Assembly: GCF_027111335.1 (NCBI RefSeq)
Contig: NZ_CP114288.1
Coordinates: 2,480,001 to 2,544,000, forward strand
From: Flavobacterium aquiphilum
GTDB lineage: Bacteria > Bacteroidota > Bacteroidia > Flavobacteriales > Flavobacteriaceae
Length of the DNA: 64,000 nucleotides
Reading direction: 5' to 3'
Both the position numbers and the translations under genes were made by a program. This document shows positions 28,637 to 36,955 of this stretch, piece by piece. The notes under the pieces were generated by a model that worked only from the letters and a program-made list of their open reading frames with translations, ran no database searches and was not told the DNA's origin. Each line of letters opens with the position of its first letter. Positions within the stretch are counted from its first letter, which is position 1.

Positions 28637-29145
28637 ATGATGTTGGGGGGCTTGTTTACCTGTCTGAAAGTAAGGTTAATTCTAGGGAGTACCTCCCTTG
28701 CCGTTTTAGGAACCTGATGTTGCCAAAAACTATTTGTTGTGCCCGCCATAAGCAGGAACGAACCATGATGCAGTGGAATCTCCACCTGCGGAATCTCTTT
28801 GTTGAACTTGTGTCTTAAACGGAATAAGCGGGTTTCCCCAAAAGTCACCGAAGCGATGATGGGGTTGATGCCGGATTTGTCCGTTTTGTCGCTGTGCCAG
28901 GCTACGCTGTCTTGTCCGTTTCGATATAAGTTCAGTAGTACAGCATTGAATTTTACATGGATTTCGGCTTCCACCCGCTGGCGGATATTGCGCAGATCTT
29001 TAGTAAGTTCTTGAGTATTGGAACCGGCTTCGATATTATTTTTGTCTTCAAACCATGAAACCATTCTCGGAGCCGTAACCACTTTGTCGTACATAGGTAT
29101 TTCATACTCGTACCAATGCGTATCAGCTAAGAAATGCTTTTTGAA
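28633..29145 (-). pseudogene. AlkB-like 2-oxoglutarate/Fe(II) dioxygenase, N-terminally truncated
   Basis: About 170 residues of an AlkB-family DNA/RNA dealkylation protein: WYEYEIPMYDKVVTAPRMV, FNAVLLNLYRNGQDSVAWHSDK with the HxD iron ligands, ASVTFGETRLFRLRHK, the distal ligand His in SFWQHQVPK, and PRINLTFR with the 2-oxoglutarate-binding Arg. The family is usually ~200 residues. Homology stops abruptly at about 29,145 next to the terminator of the neighbouring gene, and no normal start is present there. An ATG at 29,094 could still allow a 153-residue product with all catalytic residues, so loss of function is likely but not certain. Confidence 0.72.
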
Positions 29146-29159
29146 GATTATTAAAAGTA

Positions 29160-29197
29160 AAAGAGGCTATCCGAAATTACTTTCGGACAGCCTCTTT
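29160..29197 (-). terminator. Hairpin terminator after the DsbA-like gene
   Basis: Arms 29,160-29,176 (aaagaggctatccgaaa) and 29,181-29,197 (tttcggacagcctcttt) pair with one wobble around a 4-base loop. It lies 75 bases past the DsbA-like stop on the minus strand and marks the point where AlkB homology ends. Confidence 0.75.
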
Positions 29198-29271
29198 GTA
29201 ATCCCTGCTATCTATTAGAAACAACAGTATACTAAAAGCAGTGTTATGAGACAATTATATAAAGACTCCTA

Positions 29272-30267
29272 TCAGCGATTTGTGTCTTTTCTTGTCCAAA
29301 TGGAACCGTTTTTGGTTGTCAGCTTATCCAAATTCCCTTTTGTGACCAATTCATCTAATTGTTGTTCCGTTTCCATTCTTGGTGTATCTGAAAGTTCCGA
29401 ATATTCTCTGGCTGTAAGTGAATTATACTTGGAAAAAAGTGCCTTCCAGTTTTTTTCATAAGTAGTTTTGGTAGCCTTTTGATAAAGTTTTAACACAGCA
29501 TTTTCATAAGAGACATAAGGCTTTGAACCATATATCATTTCTGTAGTTTTAAAATTATCCACAAAATAGATAGTTGGAAATCCCCTTACTCCCATTGATT
29601 TTGCCATCTTCAGATCTTCTTCAAAAAGTATTTTTGCAGTACTGCTACAATCAGTTTTAAACTGTTCAACATTTAATCCGGCTTTTTTGGCAGCTGCTTT
29701 TAAGTTTTCCCATCGGGTAATATTCTTTTTTTTCAGAAAAACCATTTCCCGGATTTCTCTCAGAAACAAGAGCGCTTTTTCATTGTCCTGTATTTGTGCA
29801 GCTTTGAATGCAATTGAAGGGGGATAGGATGATTGCAAGGGATCTTCTAACCAGATATCACCGTCAATAGGCATATCGTAATAGGCACTCACTTCATCCC
29901 AATGATGCGCTACATCTGAGGGTTTGCTTATACCGCCACTGTTATAATTCCAATCGGGTAAGAGCCCGACCATTCGATACTCAATTTCTAAAATAGTACC
30001 ATATTCTAGTTTTAGTTTTCGCAATTGCGGTTCTATACCCCAGCAGGAAGAACAGATCGGATCGGTAAAGTAAATAACTTTAACCGGTTTCTCCGTATTT
30101 TGTAAGATAACTGTTTGTGAAGTTGAATGATCTGCTATTTCACAAATACCTTCAGCAGGATCACATAATAGAGGGTTGCTTTTATTTTCCATTTTTTTAT
30201 TGGTTTGCGCATGAAAACTACAATTGCCAAGCATTATAAGTAGTGTTGTTAGTGTTTTCAGATTCAT
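29272..30267 (-). CDS. DsbA-family thioredoxin-like protein (FrnE/SpxH-like)
   Basis: A 331-residue protein with an N-terminal hydrophobic segment (residues 1-20, probable signal for export) and a DsbA-type thioredoxin fold. The active site is C72-S-S-C75 in TDPICSSCWGIEPQLRKLK, there is a large helical insertion, and the cis-Pro loop is GVRGFPTIYFV. This pattern is that of the FrnE/SpxH branch. It is transcribed away from the HxlR regulator gene, with 239 bases between the start codons, an arrangement in which the HxlR protein often controls the neighbour. Likely a redox-stress-related oxidoreductase; substrate unknown. Confidence 0.88.
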   Translation of the reverse strand: MNLKTLTTLLIMLGNCSFHAQTNKKMENKSNPLLCDPAEGICEIADHSTSQTVILQNTEKPVKVIYFTDPICSSCWGIEPQLRKLKLEYGTILEIEYRMVGLLPDWNYNSGGISKPSDVAHHWDEVSAYYDMPIDGDIWLEDPLQSSYPPSIAFKAAQIQDNEKALLFLREIREMVFLKKKNITRWENLKAAAKKAGLNVEQFKTDCSSTAKILFEEDLKMAKSMGVRGFPTIYFVDNFKTTEMIYGSKPYVSYENAVLKLYQKATKTTYEKNWKALFSKYNSLTAREYSELSDTPRMETEQQLDELVTKGNLDKLTTKNGSIWTRKDTNR

Positions 30268-30506
30268 TCATTGGGTGTTGATGAATTTTAGTATTGGTAA
30301 ATAATGCCGGTTATACAACTATTATTAAAAGATTTTAACCGCGCAAGTGCATTGTTTTTAGACAATATAAATCCTAAGTAATGCTGCAAATTTATTGCGC
30401 ATCAAATGTATATTTGCTATGGGTTTCCTTTTAGAAAGTACTTTCCTCTTGGGAACTATCTGATATTTTTTAACTTTATACAGATCATCAACATCAATTG
30501 AAAGCA

Positions 30507-30881
30507 ATGAAAAAAAAAGCATTAGTAAACGATACCCCTGTTTGTCAAGTTAGAATGCAGGCCATTGGCGATGCTATGAGTCTGTTATCGGGAAAATGGA
30601 AATTCTATATACTGGGTACACTTATAGAGGGTAATACCCTTGGTTTTATGGATTTATTGCGGGAAATAAATGGTATTGGAACCAAAATGCTTTCGAAAGA
30701 ACTACAGGATTTAGAAATGAATAATCTGGTAAGCCGAAAAGTAATGAACACCAAGCCAATAACGGTCAAATATTCTATAACCGAATATGGAAAAACACTT
30801 TCTCCCTTAATTGATGAATTGGCTAAATGGGGAATCAATTATAGAAATTCTGTCCACGGAAAAAAGGAGAAAGAGAGCTGA
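30507..30881 (+). CDS. HxlR-family transcriptional regulator
   Basis: A 124-residue winged-helix regulator starting at ATG 30,507; an in-frame TTG nine bases earlier is less likely. It has the Cys near the start typical of redox-sensing HxlR proteins (CQVRMQAIGDAMSLLSGKWKFYILGTL), the recognition region GIGTKMLSKELQDLEMNNLVSR, and the wing KPITVKYSITEYGKTLSPLI. It is divergent from the DsbA-like gene and probably controls it; the single Cys fits oxidant sensing. Confidence 0.9.
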   Translation: MKKKALVNDTPVCQVRMQAIGDAMSLLSGKWKFYILGTLIEGNTLGFMDLLREINGIGTKMLSKELQDLEMNNLVSRKVMNTKPITVKYSITEYGKTLSPLIDELAKWGINYRNSVHGKKEKES

Positions 30882-30918
30882 AAAGACGTAAAACTTTATA
30901 AGTAAATGTAATTGGATG

Positions 30919-31560
30919 TCATTTTTTTATAACCAGATGACTTTGTGATGGATCGTTCAATAAGCGTTTCATTTCAGAATTGACAATATCGAGGATGTCT
31001 TGTTTGATCTGCAGGTAGTTTCGTCGGACAATGGAATGGTCAAGTTTGCGCACAGGAGGGATTTCCATATACTTTTCCTCTTCTTTTTGGAGTGCCTGAT
31101 GATCGTTTATAATTTCAGAATGAAATGTTTTGAGTTCGATTTTACAGTCGGGGTCATCGGCTACCATCCCTACAAATTCGCCTGAACTTAGTGTGGCTAT
31201 TTTGGAAGGGGGCACGGCAGCTTCGAGCTGTTTGGAACGGCTAATGGAGGTATCTCCGCTGTTGATTGAAAGGCTTTCACGATCCTGCATGATTTTACCA
31301 ATGCGTTCCGATAGCTGTTTGGAAGTGCCCCCGGTTACCTGCCCGCTAATGATATTGCCGGTTATGTTCATAATCACATCGGCCTGTTCACGTCCATAAT
31401 CTTTGCCCAATTGGCTAAAGTTCTGTATCCCCAAGCAGGTGGCTACTTTATTGCTTCGGGCGGTGACAATTAAACTGTCCATATTATTGAGGTAAATGGT
31501 GGGGAATTCATCAAAGATCAGGCTGGATTTCATTTTTCCTTTTTTGTTGACAGAATCCAA
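30919..31560 (-). pseudogene. 3' fragment of a MobC/TraG-type conjugative coupling protein, copy 2
   Basis: About 213 C-terminal residues. The fragment begins directly after a stop, within the Walker B region (KSSLIFDEFPTIYLNNMDSL), and continues ARSNKVATCLGIQNFSQLGKDYG, IISGQVTGGTSKQLSERIGK and the same tail as copy 1 (KTFHSEIINDHQAL, SQSHLVIKK). The N-terminal ATPase part is missing. The DNA matches copy 1 (23,156-23,590) at about 90 percent over the shared part by eye, in the same orientation. Confidence 0.85.
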
Positions 31561-32013
31561 TTAATTACGAGTATTCGCAATAATATGAAAAACAGTTTGA
31601 GAGAAAAAGTGATGAAAATTTACTTCCCAAGCGTTCAATAATCGAAATCGTTTATGATAACTTATTGCGGGAATAATTACATGATTTTTTACCTGAAAAC
31701 CTTCTTTAAAATATAAAACATTTAAAACTAATCAATTGTAGGTCTTTAATTAATCAAGTAAGGTTTGGAGTTTCCCCGTCATAAGAGTTGTCTGATAATA
31801 GAAAATTTTGGTGCTATTGCATTTCTTTAATAGAATAGAACCTCTCAAAAGAAAGAGATATAATGGAATATACTTTTCATTATGGTAATTAGGTGTGGTA
31901 ATCTCCAGGGGCTAATTTTAAGTTAAAACTATATATTCGTTAATGTTTGTTGCGATTATTTGCCAAATTTAGTTCTGATTTTGTTAATATGCGGAATATT
32001 AGGTAAAACCGGA
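31561..32013. other. Intergenic stretch between mobile remnants and the susC promoter
   Basis: No gene seen in either strand. It marks the transition from the mobile-element patchwork to the glycoprotein utilization locus. Confidence 0.45.
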
Positions 32014-32076
32014 TAATATAGTCTTAGTTTCTGATAATATAAACATTTTCGTTAGTTCTAGTTTAACATAATTTTA
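32014..32076 (+). promoter_or_regulatory. AraC-type operator plus -7 box upstream of susC (site A)
   Basis: TAATATAGTCTT at 32,014-32,025, second half-site TAATATAAACAT at 32,035-32,046 (21-bp offset), and a -7-like box TAATTTTA at 32,069-32,076 (34 bp after the second half-site). The spacing is identical to that of sites B (39,520) and C (46,201). It would place the transcript start about 60 bases before the chosen susC start codon. Confidence 0.75.
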
Positions 32077-32142
32077 CAAGTGTAAAAATAACACTAACCA
32101 AAATATTGAACTATGAGACTAACTAATCATTGCTCTGGAATT

Positions 32143-35100
32143 ATGAAAAATCTTTTTTTTAGAAAAAAGGTTTTCCATACGTTTTTCTTTCTATTTGTGT
32201 TTTGTATTTCGTTTGCCCAACATAAAATAAAGGGAATAATCAAAGATAATAATAATGTGCCGATATCCGGAGTGACAGTCTTGGAAAAAGAAACCAGTAA
32301 TTCTGTAGTAACCGATTTCGATGGAAATTATGAAATTACAACCAAAGGAGGGAATCCTACTTTAATTTTTTCCTTTATGGGGTTTGTGACCAAGGAAGTA
32401 AAAGTGGATGGAAGAGGGACTATTAATTTGTCACTTCAATCGATGGTAAACGATTTGTCGGAAGTTGTGGTAGTAGGATACGGAACTCAAAAGAAAGCCA
32501 GGGTTACCAGTGCTATTGCCAGTATAAAGGAAAAGGATTTTACCAAAGGAGCAACTAGAGATGCTTCCGATCTTATTAGAGGTAAAGTGGCAGGTCTAAC
32601 CATTAGTAATGGTTCAGGGGATCCATCTGCAGAACCTACCATTTTATTGCGAGGCATATCTTCTTTGAAAGGCTCAAATGCTCCCTTGGTTTTAATTAAT
32701 GGCGTACCAGGAGGCATAAATACTGTTTCTCCCAACGATATTGCTTCCATAGATGTGTTAAAAGATGCATCGGCAGCTGCAATTTATGGGACTAGAGGTG
32801 CTAATGGAGTAATTCTCATTACCACAAAAACAGTTAACAAAGAAATGGCTCCAACTCTGACGTACTCTACTTATGCCTCGATATCTAATTTTTACAATAA
32901 GGCAGACTTTTTGAATGCGGGTCAATATAGAAACCTGCTTTCCCAAGGTACAAAATTGCCTTTTACAGATGGAGGCACCTCTACAGACTGGCTGGATGAA
33001 ATATCGGGAAGCGGATTCACTCAAAGCCATAATCTTGATATAAAAGGAGGGACTGGAAGAACAAATTATGCGGTGAATCTTAATTATATGGATCAAGGTG
33101 GTATCTTTAACGGGACATCTAATAAGGAATATAGATTTTCATTTGATGTAAACCATAAAATGTTCAATGATAAATTAAAAATTAATCTGAACCTTCTTAA
33201 TGGAACACAAAAAATGGGTATTTCTGAAGGCACTGCAGGATATGCCTACAGACAAGCTATGATAAGAAATCCTACTGCTCCGGTATATAATGCAGATGGG
33301 ACTTATAATGAAGATATAAACAAGTTTCAATATTATAATCCTGTTGCAATAATGAATGAAACAAAGGAGGATAGAGATAATACCTGGCAAAGATTTACGG
33401 CTAATTTAACTCTTGATTTACTGCCTGGCTGGGATGCAGGGTTAATGCTTGCCAAGAATAAAAATTCAGCTTTGAACGGCTATTCAGAAACCAAAAAACA
33501 TTATTCTAATACATTAAACGGAAGAAATGGTGTTGCTTCAAGAAACACTGGTGATACAGATAGAGATTTTCTGGAATTTACTTCCAAATACAACAAAAAA
33601 ATTGCTAAGCATGAATTTACGGTATTAGGGGGCTACAGTTATCAGTATACCGTTAATCAGGGATTTTCAGCCTATAATTTTGATTTTCCTACGGATGCTT
33701 TTTCCTATAATAACTTAGGGGCTGGTAATGCCTTATCTGACGGAAAAGCTTCAATGGGCAGTTATAAAAATGATGATAAGCTGATAGGATTCTTTGGTAG
33801 AGCCAACTATAATTTTGACAGTAAATATGATTTTTTGTTCAGTATTAGAAGAGAGGGCTCATCTAAGTTTGGAGAAAATCATAAATGGGGTAATTTCCCG
33901 GCAGTCTCTGCTGGATGGAGTATGCACAAAGAGTCATTCCTTAAAGATGCTTCCTATGTAAATAATTTAAAATTAAGAGCAGGTTACGGTATTACAGGTG
34001 TAATTCCCGGAGCTTCATATATGTCTCAAACACTGTACAATTATAATGGCTATTTTTTTAATGATGGAAAATGGGTGAAGGGGTTAGTTCCAGCAAGTAA
34101 TCCTAATCCTGATCTGCGCTGGGAAAAAACAGCTGAGGTAAATATTGGTGTTGATTTTGGATTTTTAGAAAATAGAATCAGCGGAAGTGTTGATTTTTAC
34201 AGTAAAAAAACAAGTGATATGCTTTGGGATTATAATGTGCCAACTCCTCCATATTTGTATTCTAGCATTACTGCCAATGTTGGAAAAATGGAAAATAAGG
34301 GATTTGAAATTCTTCTTAATACAGTCCCTGTTAAAAGCAAAAACTTTATATGGAACTCTTCAATGACTTTTTCACATAATGAGAACAAGCTGACAAGCCT
34401 TTCTAATGATTTATACGCAATAGATAAAAACTTTATTAATACAGGAAATACTGGAGATCCAATTTCATTTTCAACTCACAGATTAGAAGTAGGACAGTCA
34501 ATAGGTAATTTCTGGGGATTAAAATCAGTAGATATTACAACTGACGGAAAATGGATCATTGAAACAGCAGACGGTACCAGAAAAACACTAACTCCTGCTT
34601 TATATAATGATGAAAATAAACAATACTTAGGAAATGGTATTCCAAAATATTATGCCGGCTGGACCAATACTTTTACTTATAAAAACTTTGATTTGAGCAT
34701 GGTGCTGACAGGAGCATTTGATTTTAAAATACTGAATTCTCAGCGCATGTTCTATGAGAATCCTACTATTAGTTACAATATGTTATCTTCTGCATTTGAC
34801 AAAGTATATGATAAAGCAGTATTGAACTATAACCAGACTTATGTTAGCTATTATCTTGAAAAAGGAGATTACGTAAAGGTTGATAACATTACGCTGTCTT
34901 ATAATTTCGATGTTAAACCATTCAAGATTATAAACGCAATGAGATTGTATATGTCAGGAAATAATTTAGCCACATTTACAAAATACAAAGGCTTGGATCC
35001 AGAAATAAAAAGAGAAGATCCTTTGTCACAAGGAATGGATAATAGAGATAAATATCCATCTACAACATCTTTTACTTTAGGATTAAATGTAACTTTTTAA
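32143..35100 (+). CDS. SusC/RagA-family TonB-dependent outer-membrane transporter
   Basis: About 985 residues from ATG 32,143, which gives a clean signal peptide ending FCISFAQ; an in-frame ATG at 32,113 would add ten unhelpful residues. A carboxypeptidase-regulatory-like domain (KIKGIIKDNNNVPISGVTVL, DFDGNYEITTK) leads into the plug (VVVGYGTQKKARVTSAI, IDVLKDASAAAIYGTRGANG) and a 22-strand barrel with SusC-type ends (LRWEKTAEVNIGVDFGFLEN, NVTF). It imports large oligomers across the outer membrane with the SusD-like lipoprotein encoded 12 bases downstream. The ligand is inferred from the locus: glycosylated Hyp/Pro-rich peptides or arabino-oligosaccharides. Site A upstream suggests AraC control. 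Confidence 0.95.
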   Translation: MKNLFFRKKVFHTFFFLFVFCISFAQHKIKGIIKDNNNVPISGVTVLEKETSNSVVTDFDGNYEITTKGGNPTLIFSFMGFVTKEVKVDGRGTINLSLQSMVNDLSEVVVVGYGTQKKARVTSAIASIKEKDFTKGATRDASDLIRGKVAGLTISNGSGDPSAEPTILLRGISSLKGSNAPLVLINGVPGGINTVSPNDIASIDVLKDASAAAIYGTRGANGVILITTKTVNKEMAPTLTYSTYASISNFYNKADFLNAGQYRNLLSQGTKLPFTDGGTSTDWLDEISGSGFTQSHNLDIKGGTGRTNYAVNLNYMDQGGIFNGTSNKEYRFSFDVNHKMFNDKLKINLNLLNGTQKMGISEGTAGYAYRQAMIRNPTAPVYNADGTYNEDINKFQYYNPVAIMNETKEDRDNTWQRFTANLTLDLLPGWDAGLMLAKNKNSALNGYSETKKHYSNTLNGRNGVASRNTGDTDRDFLEFTSKYNKKIAKHEFTVLGGYSYQYTVNQGFSAYNFDFPTDAFSYNNLGAGNALSDGKASMGSYKNDDKLIGFFGRANYNFDSKYDFLFSIRREGSSKFGENHKWGNFPAVSAGWSMHKESFLKDASYVNNLKLRAGYGITGVIPGASYMSQTLYNYNGYFFNDGKWVKGLVPASNPNPDLRWEKTAEVNIGVDFGFLENRISGSVDFYSKKTSDMLWDYNVPTPPYLYSSITANVGKMENKGFEILLNTVPVKSKNFIWNSSMTFSHNENKLTSLSNDLYAIDKNFINTGNTGDPISFSTHRLEVGQSIGNFWGLKSVDITTDGKWIIETADGTRKTLTPALYNDENKQYLGNGIPKYYAGWTNTFTYKNFDLSMVLTGAFDFKILNSQRMFYENPTISYNMLSSAFDKVYDKAVLNYNQTYVSYYLEKGDYVKVDNITLSYNFDVKPFKIINAMRLYMSGNNLATFTKYKGLDPEIKREDPLSQGMDNRDKYPSTTSFTLGLNVTF

Positions 35101-35112
35101 AAAAAAATTAAG

Positions 35113-36714
35113 ATGAAAAATCGTAATATAGTATCTAAAATCCTTGTTTCAAGCTTACTTCTTTTAGGAACAGGATGTACAAATTTGGATGAGACAGTCT
35201 ATGATACAATAACTGCTGAGAGTACCAAACTTACAGCTGAAGATTTAACGAGTATTATTGCGCCGGCATATACTTCATTCAGGGATATTTTTTGGGGCTG
35301 GGATGCTGCATTCTGTCTGTATGAAGAATCATCGGATCTGATTGTAACACCACAAAGGAACGGTATTGGCTGGGGAGATTATTATATAACAATGCATCAG
35401 CATACATGGGGATCTACACTGCCTCATGCTGAGGGTAATTGGTACTATCTATATACCGGTGTAAATAGTGTAAACAGAGCTATTTATCAAATTGAACAGA
35501 TTGATGGTATTGAAAATAAAGAAAAAGTTATTCAGGAACTAAAGGCCTTAAGAGCTATTTATTACTATTTGCTTTTGGATAATTTTAGAAATGTTCCAAT
35601 TGTAACTTCTTATGTTAATCCTCCAGGATATCTGCCTGTTCAGAATACAGGGAAAGAAGTATATGATTTCGTTGAAAAGGAATTAAAAACTGCGTTGCCT
35701 TTTTTAAGTGATCAAAATAATACTGAAACATATGGCAAGGTTACAAAATGGGCTGTCAAAATGACTTTGGCAAAATTATATCTCAACGCTGGAGTGTATT
35801 TAGGAACACCTAAATGGAACGAAGCTTTAGCTGAGGTTAATGATATTATAAGCAGCGGTAAGTTTAGTATGACCAGTAACTATTTGGATAACTTCAAAAT
35901 TAAAAATGAAGGTTCTTCAGAAGAAATATTGTCTATTCCTTTTGATCAGATTAAAACAGGCGGAAGTTATTGGCCATATAAAACTTTGGCAGCTCAAAGC
36001 CAGGCAACTTATGAATTGAGCGGAGGGCCTTGGAATGGTTCGGGAGGTATTCCTCAATTTATAGATACTTACGACCCAGATGATCAAAGATTAAAAGATT
36101 CCTGGCTGGGAGGCAAACAGTTTACCAGTAAAGGAGAGCCAATAATGGTAAACGGTAAACAATTTGAATATATTAATTATTTGACTAATGTAAATGGATG
36201 CGAGCCTAACGAAGGATTCAGAATGGTTAAATATGAGATTGGAACTGGCGATATAGGGCAGACAAGTAATGATGTCCCATTCTACAGATATACGGATGCT
36301 TTGATGATCAAAGCGGAATGTTTACTAAGAACGGGTGATGCAAATGGAGCTGCTGTCATCGTTTCTCAGGTTAGACAACGTGATTTTAAAAATACCAATC
36401 CTGCTAAAGCAACAGTTACAGGAGCAAAACTTTTAGGGGGAAGTGTTTATAAATACGGAACATATGAGGCTGGAGTAATCACGAAATATGAAGGCGGAGC
36501 TGATATCCAATATGGCGGTTTCCTGGATGAACTGGCATGGGAATTTATTGGTGAAGCTCATAGAAAACAAGACTTAATACGATTTGGAGTGTATTCTACA
36601 AAATCTTGGTTTTCTAAGGAAAAAAATCCTGGTGCAGCTTTTAGAGCTATTCTTCCAATACCACAGTCGGAAATAGATAAAAACAGTAATTTAAAACAAA
36701 ACCCAGGATACTAA
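35113..36714 (+). CDS. SusD/RagB-family nutrient-binding outer-membrane lipoprotein
   Basis: A 533-residue lipoprotein (lipobox LLGTGC, mature Cys at 22) with SusD landmarks: EGNWYYLYTGVNSVNRAIYQ, ALRAIYYYLLLDNFRNVPIVT, VTKWAVKMTLAKLYLNAGVY, YRYTDALMIKAECLLRTGD, and WEFIGEAHRKQDLIRFG near the end. It caps the SusC transporter and binds substrate at the cell surface. A terminator lies 115 bases after its stop, so susC-susD probably form their own transcript. Confidence 0.95.
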   Translation: MKNRNIVSKILVSSLLLLGTGCTNLDETVYDTITAESTKLTAEDLTSIIAPAYTSFRDIFWGWDAAFCLYEESSDLIVTPQRNGIGWGDYYITMHQHTWGSTLPHAEGNWYYLYTGVNSVNRAIYQIEQIDGIENKEKVIQELKALRAIYYYLLLDNFRNVPIVTSYVNPPGYLPVQNTGKEVYDFVEKELKTALPFLSDQNNTETYGKVTKWAVKMTLAKLYLNAGVYLGTPKWNEALAEVNDIISSGKFSMTSNYLDNFKIKNEGSSEEILSIPFDQIKTGGSYWPYKTLAAQSQATYELSGGPWNGSGGIPQFIDTYDPDDQRLKDSWLGGKQFTSKGEPIMVNGKQFEYINYLTNVNGCEPNEGFRMVKYEIGTGDIGQTSNDVPFYRYTDALMIKAECLLRTGDANGAAVIVSQVRQRDFKNTNPAKATVTGAKLLGGSVYKYGTYEAGVITKYEGGADIQYGGFLDELAWEFIGEAHRKQDLIRFGVYSTKSWFSKEKNPGAAFRAILPIPQSEIDKNSNLKQNPGY

Positions 36715-36829
36715 TCAGAACGACTTATTGATTGTTTTTTTTAGACTGCCATAAAACGGTTTTAAATGAGTTTTAATCTTAAAAAAAGTATGAAAATTTT
36801 ACAAGCTGGTTACTTGTAAGTGTATGGAC

Positions 36830-36866
36830 AGCCATTCCTGTAGTATTGGGGATGGCTTTCTTTTTT
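36830..36866 (+). terminator. Terminator after susC-susD
   Basis: agccattcc at 36,830-36,838 pairs with gggatggct at 36,849-36,857 (one wobble), followed by ttcttttttt. Confidence 0.7.
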
Positions 36867-36886
36867 TAGAATTTTAAAAAAAATAT

Positions 36887-36915
36887 TTTGAATGGTACTT
36901 ACCTGCTTACTTTTA
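36887..36915 (+). promoter_or_regulatory. Candidate promoter of the M61 peptidase gene
   Basis: TTTG at 36,887-36,890 and a -7-like TACTTTTA at 36,908-36,915 with 17 bases between. It follows the susC-susD terminator and precedes the start codon by 40 bases. No copy of the TAATATAGTCTT operator is seen here. Confidence 0.35.
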
Positions 36916-36955
36916 GTTAGGGTCTGCAGGTAAGTTGTTTTAAAAAGAAAGAGTT

